A stretch of 64,000 nucleotides of DNA. Source: Pseudomonas gessardii. GTDB taxonomy: Bacteria; Pseudomonadota; Gammaproteobacteria; Pseudomonadales; Pseudomonadaceae. The notes beneath the pieces were generated by a model, which was not told where the DNA came from, did not search any database, and saw only the letters and a program-made list of their open reading frames with translations. Made by a program: the position numbers and the translations under genes. The stretch lies in the NCBI RefSeq assembly GCF_001983165.1, contig NZ_MNPU01000009.1:1-64000 (forward strand). Reading direction: 5' to 3'. Below are positions 51,076 to 61,347 of the stretch, in pieces (the first letter of the stretch is position 1; each line of letters starts with the position of its first letter).

Positions 51076-53046
51076 ATGGCCGGGCTAATTCCCCAGAGCT
51101 TTATTGACGACCTTCTGAACCGCACCGACATCGTCGATGTTGTCAGCTCGCGCGTGCAAATGAAAAAGGCCGGCAAGAACTACACCGCCTGCTGCCCGTT
51201 CCACAAAGAAAAGACCCCATCGTTCAGCGTCAGCCCTGACAAGCAGTTCTACTACTGCTTCGGCTGCGGCGCGGGCGGCAATGCCCTGGGCTTTATCATG
51301 GACCACGACAACCTGGACTTCCCCCAGGCCGTCGAGGAACTGGCCAAAGCCGCCGGCATGGAAATCCCCCGCGAAGAAAGTGGTCGACCGCACAAACCGC
51401 GCCAACCCACCGACTCGCCGCTGTACCCGCTGCTCACCGCCGCCGCCGAGTTCTATCGCCAGGCCCTGAAAAGCCATCCGCAACGCAAGGCCGCCGTGGA
51501 CTACCTCAAGGGCCGTGGCCTGACCGGGGAAATCGCCCGCGACTTCGGCCTGGGCTTCGCCCCGCCAGGCTGGGACAACCTGTACAAACACCTGAGCAGC
51601 GACACCCTGCAGCAAAAAGCCATGATCGACGCCGGCCTGCTGGTGGAAAACGCCGAGACCGGCAAGCGCTATGACCGTTTCCGCGACCGGGTGATGTTCC
51701 CGATCCGCGACAGCCGTGGCCGCATCATCGCCTTTGGCGGCCGGGTACTGGGTGACGACAAACCCAAATACCTGAACTCCCCGGAAACCCCGGTGTTTCA
51801 CAAGGGCCAGGAACTCTACGGCCTGTTTGAAGCGCGCAAGAATAACCGCAACCTCGATGAAATCATCGTGGTCGAAGGCTATATGGACGTCATCGCCCTG
51901 GCCCAGCAAGGCCTGCGCAATGCCGTGGCGACCCTCGGCACCGCTACCAGCGAAGAACACATGAAGCGCCTGTTTCGCGTGGTGCCCAGCGTGCTGTTCT
52001 GCTTCGACGGCGACCAGGCCGGCCGCAATGCCGCCTGGCGTGCCCTCGAAGCCACCCTGTCGAGCCTGCAGGATGGGCGCCGCGCGCGCTTCCTGTTCCT
52101 GCCCGAAGGCGAAGACCCGGACACCCTGGTGCGCTCCGAAGGCACCGATGCGTTTCGCGCACGTATCCACCAGCACGCACAACCGCTGGCCGATTACTTT
52201 TTCCAGCAATTGACCGAAGAGGCCGACCCGCGCTCCCTCGAAGGCAAGGCCCACATGGCCACCCTCGCAGCACCGCTGATCGACAAGGTGCCCGGCGCCA
52301 ACCTCAAGGCCCTGATGCGCCAGCGCCTGCTGGAAATCACCGGCCTGAGCGGCGAGGCGGTCAGCCAGCTGGTGCATAGCGCGCCCCAGGAGGCACCACC
52401 GGCCTACGACCCGGGCTTTGACTACGACGCCATGCCGGACTACGCCGACTTTCACCAGCCTCAAGAAGCCTTTGTGCCTCAACAGGACTGGACACCGAAG
52501 AAACCCGGTGCCGGCGGCAAGAAATGGGACAAAAAGCCCTGGAGCAAAAACGGCAAGCGTGGCGACCGCGACGAGGCCTACGCCCCGCGCACGCCGGTGG
52601 CCGTAGAGGCCCCGACGCTGATTGCCCTGCGCACCCTGATCCACCACCCGCAATTGGCGGGCCGGGTGGAAAGCGCCGAACATTTTGCCAATGAGAGCAA
52701 TACCTATGCCCAGGTGCTGATTGCCCTGATCGAGGCCGTGCAGAAAAATCCTAAGCTAAACTCAATCCAGTTGATGGCCCGCTGGCATGGCACCGAGCAA
52801 GGGCGTCTTTTGAAAGCACTCGCAGAAAAGGAATGGTTAATTGACGGCGACAACCTTGAACAACAGTTTTTAGACACCATTACAAGGTTATCTGCGGGTC
52901 AACATACGCAGACCCTCGATGAGCTCATCAAGAGAGCAAGGCAGCCGGGATTGTCGGCTGAAGAGCAAATTCAGATAGCAAAACAGATGCGCGACCTCTT
53001 AAAACAGAATGTTTCCGCATCAAACCCGACCTCAGCTGGCGTGTGA
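51076..53046 (+). CDS. dnaG: DNA primase
   Basis: Makes RNA primers at the replication fork. The 656-residue protein has the CHC2-type zinc finger (CPFHKEKTPSF and CFGCGAGGN, residues about 40-65), the TOPRIM-containing polymerase core (VVEGYMDVIALA near 265 and CFDGDQAGRNA near 309), and a C-terminal helicase-binding domain. A Lys/Trp/Gly-rich linker (about 470-505) precedes that last domain. The start at 51076 gives MAGLIPQSFIDD. It lies upstream of rpoD. Confidence 0.97.
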   Translation: MAGLIPQSFIDDLLNRTDIVDVVSSRVQMKKAGKNYTACCPFHKEKTPSFSVSPDKQFYYCFGCGAGGNALGFIMDHDNLDFPQAVEELAKAAGMEIPREESGRPHKPRQPTDSPLYPLLTAAAEFYRQALKSHPQRKAAVDYLKGRGLTGEIARDFGLGFAPPGWDNLYKHLSSDTLQQKAMIDAGLLVENAETGKRYDRFRDRVMFPIRDSRGRIIAFGGRVLGDDKPKYLNSPETPVFHKGQELYGLFEARKNNRNLDEIIVVEGYMDVIALAQQGLRNAVATLGTATSEEHMKRLFRVVPSVLFCFDGDQAGRNAAWRALEATLSSLQDGRRARFLFLPEGEDPDTLVRSEGTDAFRARIHQHAQPLADYFFQQLTEEADPRSLEGKAHMATLAAPLIDKVPGANLKALMRQRLLEITGLSGEAVSQLVHSAPQEAPPAYDPGFDYDAMPDYADFHQPQEAFVPQQDWTPKKPGAGGKKWDKKPWSKNGKRGDRDEAYAPRTPVAVEAPTLIALRTLIHHPQLAGRVESAEHFANESNTYAQVLIALIEAVQKNPKLNSIQLMARWHGTEQGRLLKALAEKEWLIDGDNLEQQFLDTITRLSAGQHTQTLDELIKRARQPGLSAEEQIQIAKQMRDLLKQNVSASNPTSAGV

Positions 53047-53066
53047 GGTCATAGCTCGGGTATAAT
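53037..53066 (+). promoter_or_regulatory. Possible internal rpoD promoter
   Basis: A perfect TATAAT (53061-53066) 48 bases before the rpoD ATG, with a weak -35 (TGGCGT, 53037-53042) overlapping the dnaG stop region. Internal rpoD promoters are known in other bacteria. Confidence 0.45.
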
Positions 53067-53113
53067 CCTCGGCTTGTTTTTTGCCCGCCAAGACCTTCAG
53101 TGGATAGGGTGTT

Positions 53114-54964
53114 ATGTCCGGAAAAGCGCAACAGCAGTCTCGTATCAAAGATTTGATCCTCCTTGGTCGTGAGCAGAAGTATCTGACTTACGCAGAGGTC
53201 AATGACCACCTGCCTGAAGATATTTCAGATCCAGAGCAGGTGGAAGACATCATCCGCATGATCAATGACATGGGGATCCCCGTACACGAGAGTGCTCCGG
53301 ATGCGGACGCCCTTATGTTGGCCGACTCCGATACCGACGAGGCAGCCGCTGAAGAAGCAGCTGCCGCGCTGGCAGCGGTGGAGACCGACATCGGTCGCAC
53401 GACTGACCCTGTGCGCATGTATATGCGCGAAATGGGTACGGTAGAGCTACTGACACGGGAAGGCGAAATCGAAATCGCCAAGCGTATCGAAGAGGGCATC
53501 CGTGAAGTGATGGGCGCGATCGCGCACTTCCCAGGCACGGTTGACCACATTCTCTCCGAGTACACCCGCGTGACCACCGAAGGTGGCCGCCTGTCCGACG
53601 TCCTGAGCGGTTATATCGACCCGGACGACGGCATTACGCCGCCGGCTGCCGAAATTCCGCCGCCTGTCGACCCGAAAGCCGTGAAAGCGGACGACGAAAC
53701 CGACGACGACGAGGCTGAAGCCAGCACCGACGACGAAGAAGAAGTCGAAAGCGGCCCGGATCCGATCATCGCAGCCCAGCGCTTTGGCGCGGTCTCCGAT
53801 CAGATGGAACTGGCGCGCAAGGCCCTGAAGAAGCACGGTCGTGGTAGCAAGCAGGCAACCGCCGAACTGCTGGCCCTGGCCGAGCTGTTCATGCCGATCA
53901 AACTGGTACCGAAGCAATTCGAGGGCCTGGTTGAGCGGGTTCGTAGCGCCCTTGAGCGTCTGCGTGCACAAGAGCGGGCGATCATGCAGCTCTGTGTCCG
54001 TGATGCGCGCATGCCGCGTGCCGACTTTCTGCGCCAGTTCCCGGGCAATGAAGTCGACGAAAGCTGGACCGACGCACTGGCCAAGGGCAAAAGCAAATAC
54101 GCTGAAGCCATTGGTCGCTTCCAGGCCGACATCGTTCGTTGCCAGCAGAAGCTGACTGCATTGCAGACCGAAACCGGTCTGACGATTGCCGAGATCAAGG
54201 ACATCAACCGTCGCATGTCGATCGGCGAGGCCAAGGCCCGCCGCGCGAAGAAAGAGATGGTTGAAGCGAACTTGCGTCTGGTGATCTCCATCGCCAAGAA
54301 GTACACCAACCGTGGCCTGCAATTCCTCGACCTGATCCAGGAAGGCAACATCGGCTTGATGAAGGCTGTGGACAAGTTTGAATACCGTCGCGGCTACAAG
54401 TTCTCGACCTATGCCACCTGGTGGATCCGTCAGGCGATCACTCGCTCGATCGCCGACCAGGCCCGCACCATCCGTATTCCGGTGCACATGATCGAGACCA
54501 TCAACAAGCTCAACCGTATTTCCCGACAGATGTTGCAGGAAATGGGTCGTGAACCGACCCCGGAAGAGCTGGGCGAACGCATGGAAATGCCTGAGGATAA
54601 AATCCGCAAGGTATTGAAGATCGCTAAAGAGCCGATCTCCATGGAAACCCCGATCGGTGATGACGAAGACTCCCACCTGGGTGACTTCATCGAAGACTCG
54701 ACCATGCAGTCGCCAATCGATGTCGCCACCGTTGAGAGCCTCAAGGAAGCGACGCGCGACGTACTGTCCGGCCTCACTGCCCGTGAAGCCAAGGTACTGC
54801 GCATGCGCTTCGGCATCGATATGAATACCGACCACACCCTTGAGGAAGTCGGTAAGCAGTTTGACGTGACCCGCGAGCGGATCCGCCAGATCGAAGCCAA
54901 GGCGCTGCGCAAGTTGCGCCACCCGACGAGAAGCGAGCATTTGCGCTCCTTCCTCGACGAGTGA
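53114..54964 (+). CDS. rpoD: RNA polymerase primary sigma factor RpoD
   Basis: Housekeeping sigma-70 of 616 residues. Region 1.1 at the N-terminus, an acidic non-conserved stretch (about 190-220), region 2 with the -10-recognising [18 protein letters not shown] near residue 430, region 3, and region 4.2 HTH ([20 protein letters not shown] near 580). Last gene of the rpsU-dnaG-rpoD operon and closed by a strong terminator. Confidence 0.98.
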   Translation: MSGKAQQQSRIKDLILLGREQKYLTYAEVNDHLPEDISDPEQVEDIIRMINDMGIPVHESAPDADALMLADSDTDEAAAEEAAAALAAVETDIGRTTDPVRMYMREMGTVELLTREGEIEIAKRIEEGIREVMGAIAHFPGTVDHILSEYTRVTTEGGRLSDVLSGYIDPDDGITPPAAEIPPPVDPKAVKADDETDDDEAEASTDDEEEVESGPDPIIAAQRFGAVSDQMELARKALKKHGRGSKQATAELLALAELFMPIKLVPKQFEGLVERVRSALERLRAQERAIMQLCVRDARMPRADFLRQFPGNEVDESWTDALAKGKSKYAEAIGRFQADIVRCQQKLTALQTETGLTIAEIKDINRRMSIGEAKARRAKKEMVEANLRLVISIAKKYTNRGLQFLDLIQEGNIGLMKAVDKFEYRRGYKFSTYATWWIRQAITRSIADQARTIRIPVHMIETINKLNRISRQMLQEMGREPTPEELGERMEMPEDKIRKVLKIAKEPISMETPIGDDEDSHLGDFIEDSTMQSPIDVATVESLKEATRDVLSGLTAREAKVLRMRFGIDMNTDHTLEEVGKQFDVTRERIRQIEAKALRKLRHPTRSEHLRSFLDE

Positions 54965-54968
54965 TCAC

Positions 54969-54998
54969 AAAACCCCCAGGCCCTGGCCTGGGGGTTTT
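54969..54998 (+). terminator. rpoD terminator
   Basis: Perfect 14-base arms AAAACCCCCAGGCC and GGCCTGGGGGTTTT around a 2-base loop, five bases after the stop. Confidence 0.95.
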
Positions 54999-55088
54999 GC
55001 TTTGTGCAGATTAAATCCTCCCCGCTTCACTCCCCCTCGCAATGCCCGTCTACACTCGAAACATTCCCCGTGCCATAACGAGACCGTT

Positions 55089-58000
55089 ATGCCCAGACTG
55101 CCGGCCGTGCTACTGCTGTCGCTGCTGACCTGGACCGCAACGGCTGGCGCGTTGACTCTCACAGATGAAGAGCATGGCTGGTTGGCGGCCCACCCTGAGT
55201 TGCGCCTTGGCGTTGATGCGTCATGGCCGCCGTTTGAGTATCGTGATGAAGAAGGCCGCTACCAGGGCCTGGCCGCTGACTATGTACGACTGATCCAGGA
55301 ACGTCTGGGCATCAAGATCAAATTGATCGAGCCCGCCAACTGGAGCGCGCTTCTGGAGCAGGCCAAGAACAACCAGCTCGACCTGTTGCCGGGCATCATG
55401 TCCACCCCGGAGCGCCAGGGTTTCCTGGCATTTTCCCGGCCTTACCTCGACTTTCCCATCGTCATTCTCGCCCACGAAGGCGGTGCCCAGCCCCGCGCCC
55501 TCAAGGACTTGTATGGGCTGAAGATCGCCGTGGTGGAGAACTACGCGCCCCACGAGCTGCTGCGTACCCACCATCCCGACCTGAACCTGGTAGCACTGCC
55601 CAACGTCAGCTCGACCTTGCAGGCCCTGGCCACCGATGAGGTGGACGCCGTTGTCGGGGACCTGGCCTCCAGTGTCTGGAGCCTGCGCCAACTCAAGCTC
55701 GACGGCTTATATGTCAGTGGCGAAACGCCTTATCGCTACCAACTGGCAATGGCCGCGCCCCAAGAAAACAAAATGCTGATTGGCATCCTGGATAAAGTTC
55801 TCGCCGACCTCAGCCTCAGCGAAGTTGACGAGATCCAGGAGCGCTGGGTCGGCAATGTCATCGATCACCGGACCTTCTGGAGCGACTTGCTGCTCTACGG
55901 CCTGCCTGCCGTACTGCTGTTGAGTACCGTGCTGGCCATCGTCATTCGGATCAACCGCCGGCTCAGTTCGGAAATTTCCCGCCGGGTGGCCCTCGAACAA
56001 GAACTGCGCAGCAGCGAATACCACTACCGGGGACTGGTGGAAAGCCTGTCCGCCATCGCCTGGGAAGCGGACATCAGCGACTTCACCTACAGCTATGTGT
56101 CACCCCATGCCGAGGAACTCCTGGGCTACCCCCGTGCTCACTGGCTGATCCCCGGTTTCTGGCGCAACATCATCCACCCCGCCGACCTGACCCGCGCCGA
56201 TACCTTCTGCCAGCAGGAAACCCACGCCCACCGTGATCACAGCATCGATTACCGGGTGATCACTGCCGACGGCCGTTGCCTGTGGGTCAGGGACATTGTC
56301 AGCCTGATCAAACATGGGCATGAGCCCGTCATGCGTGGCCTGATGATCGATATCAGCGAAGCCAAGCGCACCGAGGAAGCGCTGCAGCTTTCGCAAGAGA
56401 AGTTTGCCTCGGTGTTCCAGCAATGCCCGGACATATTGGTGATCGCCCGCCTGTCCGATGGCTGCCTGCTGGAGGTCAACAAAGCCTTCGAGGACCAGAT
56501 TGGCCTGAGCGCCGTAGACGTCATCGGCAAGACCGCCACCGAGCTGAACATCTGGGGCATCCCGGGAGTGGGCCCCAACCTGCTCAAGCGCGTGCAGAGC
56601 AGCAGCATCCGCAACCTGGAGATGCCGTTCCTGCGCAGTAACGGCCAGGCGTTTATCGGGCTGATTTCTGCCGAACCCTTCCAGCTCGATACCATCGAAG
56701 CGCTAGTGGTCGTGGTACGGGATATCACCCAGCTCAAAGAAACCCAGCAACGGCTGCAAACCTCCGAAGAGAAATTCGCCAAAGCCTTCCACGCCTCGCC
56801 CGACGGCTTATTGCTGACTCGCCAGCACGATGGCCTGCTGCTGGAGGTCAACGAAGGCTTTAGCCGCATCACCGGTTTCAACAGTGCGATGTCCCTGGAC
56901 CAATCGACCCTGGACCTGGGGATCTGGGTGGACTTGAATGAACGCAAGCACATGCTCGACCTGCTGCAGCGCGACGGCCTGGTGCGTGATTTCGTCTGCC
57001 ATATCCGCCGCAGTGACGGGCAGATCCGCCTGTGCGAAGTGTCCAGTCGCCCACTGCCCATCGGGGATGACGACTGCATGCTGACCATCGCTCGCGACAT
57101 TACCGAGCGCCAGTTGATGCAGGAAAAACTGCAACAGGCCGCGACGGTTTTCGAGAGCACTGCCGAAGGCGTCTTGATCACCGATACCCGGCAGAACATC
57201 AGCGCGGTCAATCGCGCCTTCAGCGAAATCACCGGCTACAGCGAAGCCGAAGCCCTGGGCCATACCCCGCGCCTGCTGGCTTCCGGCATGCACGACAGCG
57301 CATTCTACGCAGCCATGTGGCATCAACTGACCGCCAACGGCCACTGGCAAGGCGAGATATCCAACCGGCGCAAGAACGGCGAGCTATATCCCAGCTGGCT
57401 GACCATCAGCGCCGTGCGCAACCACGAGCAGTCCATCACCCACTTCGTGGCGGTATTTGCCGACATCTCCAGCCTCAAGCACGCCCAGGCACGGCTCGAC
57501 TACCAGGCGCACCACGACCCGCTCACCGGCCTGCCCAACCGCACCCTGTTTGAAAACCGCCTGCAGACCGCCCTCAACACCCAACAGGAAACCGGCAGCC
57601 AGGGCGCAGTGCTGTTTCTCGACCTCGACCGCTTCAAACACATCAACGACAGCCTCGGCCACCCGATTGGCGACCTGCTGCTCAAAGACATCGCCTTGCG
57701 CCTCAAGGAACAACTGCGCGATATCGACACCGTGGCGCGCCTGGGCGGTGACGAATTCATCATCCTGCTGCCCGGCCTGCAACAAGCCAGCGACGCCCAG
57801 CACCTGGCCAATAAACTGCTGGCCTGCTTCACCCTGCCCTTCCAGGCTGGCGAACACGAGTTCTTTATCAGCGCCAGCATCGGCACCAGCTTCTACCCAC
57901 AGGATGGCATCGACGTCGCCACCCTGGTCAAAAACGCCGATGCCGCCATGTACCGCTCCAAGGCCAAGGGCCGCAACCGGGTCGAACGCTACACCCAGGA

Positions 58001-58832
58001 CCTGACCGCCCAGGCCAACGAGCGCGTCGCCCTCGAACACGAACTGCGCCGGGCCATGGAACGCGAAGAATTGTTTCTGTATTACCAGCCCAAGTGGAGC
58101 CTGGAGACCCAACAACTGATCGGTGCCGAAGCCCTGCTGCGCTGGCGCCATCCCACCTTTGGCGACGTGCCTCCCGAACACTTCATCGCCCTGGCCGAAG
58201 AGAACGGCATGATCCTGCAAATCGGCGACTGGGTCCTGGAACAGGCTTGTCGGCAACTGCATCAGTGGCGCAAGTCCTACGACGACTTTGGCCCGCTCTC
58301 CGTCAACCTCGCCGGCGCCCAACTGCGCCACCCCAACCTGCTGGGGCGCATCGAGCAACTGCTGCGCGACAACCGCCTGCAACCCAATTGCCTGCAACTG
58401 GAGATCACCGAGAACTTCATCATGAGCCAGGCCGAAGAAGCCCTGGAAGTGCTGCATAAACTCAAGCGCCTGGGCGTACAACTGGCCATCGACGACTTCG
58501 GCACCGGCTATTCCTCCTTGAGCTACCTCAAGCGCCTGCCCCTGGACTTCCTGAAAATCGACCAGTCCTTCGTCCGCGGCCTGCCAGACGACCCCCACGA
58601 CGCCGCCATCGTGCGCGCCATCATTGCCCTGGGCCACAGCATGCAATTCACCATCATCGCCGAAGGCGTGGAAACCCCCGCCCAGCAAGCCTTCCTCGCC
58701 GACGAAGGCTGCGAACAAATGCAAGGCTACATCGTCAGCCTGCCCCTGCCTCCCGACATCTTCGCCGCGACCTTCCTTCACATGACCCATTCGGATTTTT
58801 CGGATAGCACAGTGGAGAAACCATCGTTATAA
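55089..58832 (+). CDS. Multidomain GGDEF/EAL sensor with periplasmic binding domain
   Basis: Membrane protein of 1247 residues predicted to make and/or break cyclic di-GMP. Order: signal peptide (about 1-20), SBP_bac_3-type periplasmic domain (about 27-255), transmembrane helix (about 268-288), four PAS domains (about 308-430, 436-555, 558-680, 684-800), GGDEF (about 800-970) and EAL (about 995-1235). The active site GGDEF is intact, with an inhibitory-site RDID five residues before it. EAL motifs are also intact: GAEALLRW, TENFIM, DDFGTGYSSL, KIDQSF, AEGVET. Start chosen at 55089 for a proper signal peptide. Confidence 0.9.
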   Translation: MPRLPAVLLLSLLTWTATAGALTLTDEEHGWLAAHPELRLGVDASWPPFEYRDEEGRYQGLAADYVRLIQERLGIKIKLIEPANWSALLEQAKNNQLDLLPGIMSTPERQGFLAFSRPYLDFPIVILAHEGGAQPRALKDLYGLKIAVVENYAPHELLRTHHPDLNLVALPNVSSTLQALATDEVDAVVGDLASSVWSLRQLKLDGLYVSGETPYRYQLAMAAPQENKMLIGILDKVLADLSLSEVDEIQERWVGNVIDHRTFWSDLLLYGLPAVLLLSTVLAIVIRINRRLSSEISRRVALEQELRSSEYHYRGLVESLSAIAWEADISDFTYSYVSPHAEELLGYPRAHWLIPGFWRNIIHPADLTRADTFCQQETHAHRDHSIDYRVITADGRCLWVRDIVSLIKHGHEPVMRGLMIDISEAKRTEEALQLSQEKFASVFQQCPDILVIARLSDGCLLEVNKAFEDQIGLSAVDVIGKTATELNIWGIPGVGPNLLKRVQSSSIRNLEMPFLRSNGQAFIGLISAEPFQLDTIEALVVVVRDITQLKETQQRLQTSEEKFAKAFHASPDGLLLTRQHDGLLLEVNEGFSRITGFNSAMSLDQSTLDLGIWVDLNERKHMLDLLQRDGLVRDFVCHIRRSDGQIRLCEVSSRPLPIGDDDCMLTIARDITERQLMQEKLQQAATVFESTAEGVLITDTRQNISAVNRAFSEITGYSEAEALGHTPRLLASGMHDSAFYAAMWHQLTANGHWQGEISNRRKNGELYPSWLTISAVRNHEQSITHFVAVFADISSLKHAQARLDYQAHHDPLTGLPNRTLFENRLQTALNTQQETGSQGAVLFLDLDRFKHINDSLGHPIGDLLLKDIALRLKEQLRDIDTVARLGGDEFIILLPGLQQASDAQHLANKLLACFTLPFQAGEHEFFISASIGTSFYPQDGIDVATLVKNADAAMYRSKAKGRNRVERYTQDLTAQANERVALEHELRRAMEREELFLYYQPKWSLETQQLIGAEALLRWRHPTFGDVPPEHFIALAEENGMILQIGDWVLEQACRQLHQWRKSYDDFGPLSVNLAGAQLRHPNLLGRIEQLLRDNRLQPNCLQLEITENFIMSQAEEALEVLHKLKRLGVQLAIDDFGTGYSSLSYLKRLPLDFLKIDQSFVRGLPDDPHDAAIVRAIIALGHSMQFTIIAEGVETPAQQAFLADEGCEQMQGYIVSLPLPPDIFAATFLHMTHSDFSDSTVEKPSL

Positions 58833-58833
58833 T
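58805..58833 (+). promoter_or_regulatory. Candidate tRNA-Ile2 promoter
   Basis: TATAAT at 58828-58833, 14 bases before the tRNA, overlaps the stop codon of the GGDEF/EAL gene. The -35 (TAGCAC, 58805-58810) is weak. Confidence 0.45.
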
Positions 58834-58847
58834 CCGCGACCTACTGA

Positions 58848-58924
<77 letters not shown>

Positions 58925-58930
58925 TCTCTG

Positions 58931-58955
58931 AAAGCCGCGCACTGCGCGGCTTTTG
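58931..58955 (+). terminator. tRNA terminator
   Basis: Stem AAGCCGCGC-ACT-GCGCGGCTT followed by TTTTGCG, 7 bases after the tRNA CCA. Confidence 0.9.
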
Positions 58956-59036
58956 CGTTTCTGCCAGTCACCCCAGGCACCACTGGCCATGAGCCTGTAA
59001 CATGCTCCCCCACTGCCATCCGCGCCGGAGCCCAAC

Positions 59037-59498
59037 TTGTCCGCCACCCGCCCTCCCGTCCTTGATGAAATCGACCGCCAGTTGATCGCCGCCTTGCAGC
59101 TCAACGCCCGCGAAAGCGTGGCCATGCTCGCTCGCCAACTGGGGATTGCCCGTACCACCGTGACCTCGCGCCTGGCGCGCCTGGAAAAGACCCAGGTGAT
59201 TACCGGCTACGGCGTGCGCCTTGGCCAGCGCGTGGTGGATGGCGGGTTGCAGGCGTATGTGGGGATCACGGTGCAACCGCGCTCTGGCAAGGAAGTGCTG
59301 CGTCGCCTCAGCGCCATGGCCCAGGTCCAGCAGTTGTGTGCGGTCAGTGGGGAGTTTGACTATGTGGCCTGGCTGCGCACCGATTCGCCGGAGCAACTGG
59401 ATCAACTGCTGGACCAGATTGGCAGTGTCGATGGGGTAGAAAAGACCACCACCTCGATCATCCTCAGTAACAAATTGGATCGTGGCCAGCCAATCTGA
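59037..59498 (+). CDS. Lrp/AsnC-family transcription regulator
   Basis: DNA-binding regulator of 153 residues: N-terminal HTH (LDEIDRQLIAALQLNARESVA onward, in about residues 8-60, with TTVTSRLARLEK) and C-terminal RAM ligand-binding domain (GLQAYVGITVQP, AVSGEFDYVAWL). The start is a TTG at 59037 with GGAG six bases upstream; no suitable ATG is present. It lies 146 bases before davB in the same direction and is a likely regulator of lysine catabolism. Confidence 0.88.
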   Translation: MSATRPPVLDEIDRQLIAALQLNARESVAMLARQLGIARTTVTSRLARLEKTQVITGYGVRLGQRVVDGGLQAYVGITVQPRSGKEVLRRLSAMAQVQQLCAVSGEFDYVAWLRTDSPEQLDQLLDQIGSVDGVEKTTTSIILSNKLDRGQPI

Positions 59499-59644
59499 CC
59501 ACTAACTTCGTCATTTCGACTAAAAACAATTCAATCCGACGACACATTGCGTCTTATTAACGAGCGCTACGCTCCCTAGAATGGCTGCCATCTTTTCCTA
59601 TACTTCACGGGTCGTGCCCCGTGCAGTTGCCAGCAAGGTCAGCC

Positions 59645-61336
59645 ATGAACGCCACCCACAAGAACAATCGCCACCCTGCAGACGGTAAAAAACCCATCAC
59701 CATCTTTGGCCCGGATTTCCCGTTCGCCTTCGATGACTGGATCGAGCACCCCGCCGGGCTGGGCAGTATTCCTGCCGCCAGCCATGGGGCCGAAGTGGCG
59801 ATTGTCGGGGCGGGTATTGCCGGGCTGGTGGCCGCCTACGAGCTGATGAAGCTGGGCCTCAAGCCAGTGGTGTACGAGGCCTCGAAAATGGGCGGGCGCC
59901 TGCGCTCCCAGGCTTTTGAAGGGGCCGAAGGCATCATCGCCGAACTGGGCGGTATGCGCTTCCCGGTGTCGTCGACGGCGTTCTACCACTATGTGGACAA
60001 GCTGGGCCTGGAGACCAAGCCCTTCCCCAACCCGTTGACGCCGGCCTCCGGCAGTACCGTGATCGATCTGGAAGGCCAGACCCATTACGCACAGAAACTC
60101 GCCGACCTTCCTGCACTGTTCCAGGAAGTGGCTGACGCCTGGGCCGATGCCCTGGAAGCCGGCTCGCAGTTCAGCGATATCCAGCAGGCCATCCGCGACC
60201 GCGATGTGCCACGCCTCAAGGCGCTGTGGAATACCCTGGTGCCGCTGTGGGACGACCGCACGTTCTACGACTTCGTCGCCACGTCCAAGGCGTTCGCCAA
60301 GTTGTCGTTCCATCACCGCGAAGTGTTCGGCCAGGTGGGCTTCGGCACCGGTGGCTGGGACTCGGACTTCCCCAACTCGATGCTGGAAATCTTCCGCGTG
60401 GTGATGACCAACTGCGACGACCACCAGCACCTGGTAGTCGGTGGCGTGGCCCAGGTGCCCATGGGTATCTGGCGCCATGTGCCAGAGCGTTGCGCCCATT
60501 GGCCTGCCGGCACCAGCCTCAGTTCCCTGCACCATGGCGCGCCACGGGCCGGGGTCAAGCGTATAGCCCATGCTGCCGACGGGCGTTTTGCGGTCACCGA
60601 CAACTACGGCGATACCCGGGAATATGCCGCCGTGCTGACCACCTGCCAGAGCTGGCTGCTGACTACCCAGATCGAATGCGACGAAAGCCTGTTCTCGCAA
60701 AAAATGTGGATGGCCCTGGACCGCACGCGCTATATGCAGTCGTCGAAAACCTTTGTCATGGTCGACCGGCCTTTCTGGAAGGACAAAGACCCGGAAACCG
60801 GCCGCGACCTGATGAGCATGACCCTCACCGACCGCCTGACCCGCGGCACCTACCTGTTCGACAACGGCGACGACAAGCCGGGGGTCATTTGCCTGTCTTA
60901 CTCGTGGATGAGCGACGCCCTGAAAATGCTGCCGCAGCCCATCGATAAACGGGTGAAGCTGGCCCTTGATGCGCTGAAAAAAATCTACCCGAAAGTCGAC
61001 CTCAAGGCGCGCATCATTGGCGACCCGATCACGGTTTCCTGGGAGGCCGACCCGCACTTCCTCGGCGCATTCAAGGGCGCGTTGCCGGGCCACTACCGCT
61101 ATAACCAGCGCATGTACGCGCACTTTATGCAAAAGGATATGCCGGCCGAGCAGCGCGGGATTTTCATCGCTGGCGACGACGTATCCTGGACCCCAGCCTG
61201 GGTCGAAGGCGCAGTGCAGACCTCGCTGAACGCGGTTTGGGGCATCATGACCCACTTCGGTGGCAGTACCCACCCGCAAAACCCGGGGCCGGGGGATGTG
61301 TTCGATGAGATCGGCCCTATCGCCCTGGCCGAATAA
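59645..61336 (+). CDS. davB: L-lysine 2-monooxygenase DavB
   Basis: FAD amine oxidase-type enzyme that oxidatively decarboxylates lysine to 5-aminovaleramide. The 563-residue protein has the dinucleotide motif EVAIVGAGIAGLVAAYELM near residue 50, VYEASKMGGRLRS, ELGGMRFPVS, and a C-terminal FAD contact IFIAGDDVSWTPAWVEGA. The family also contains tryptophan 2-monooxygenase (IaaM); the DavB call is supported by the next gene, a nitrilase-type amidase as in davBA, not an IaaH-type amidase. Start at 59645; AAGG lies upstream. Confidence 0.88.
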   Translation: MNATHKNNRHPADGKKPITIFGPDFPFAFDDWIEHPAGLGSIPAASHGAEVAIVGAGIAGLVAAYELMKLGLKPVVYEASKMGGRLRSQAFEGAEGIIAELGGMRFPVSSTAFYHYVDKLGLETKPFPNPLTPASGSTVIDLEGQTHYAQKLADLPALFQEVADAWADALEAGSQFSDIQQAIRDRDVPRLKALWNTLVPLWDDRTFYDFVATSKAFAKLSFHHREVFGQVGFGTGGWDSDFPNSMLEIFRVVMTNCDDHQHLVVGGVAQVPMGIWRHVPERCAHWPAGTSLSSLHHGAPRAGVKRIAHAADGRFAVTDNYGDTREYAAVLTTCQSWLLTTQIECDESLFSQKMWMALDRTRYMQSSKTFVMVDRPFWKDKDPETGRDLMSMTLTDRLTRGTYLFDNGDDKPGVICLSYSWMSDALKMLPQPIDKRVKLALDALKKIYPKVDLKARIIGDPITVSWEADPHFLGAFKGALPGHYRYNQRMYAHFMQKDMPAEQRGIFIAGDDVSWTPAWVEGAVQTSLNAVWGIMTHFGGSTHPQNPGPGDVFDEIGPIALAE

Positions 61337-61347
61337 GGAGCCAAGCC

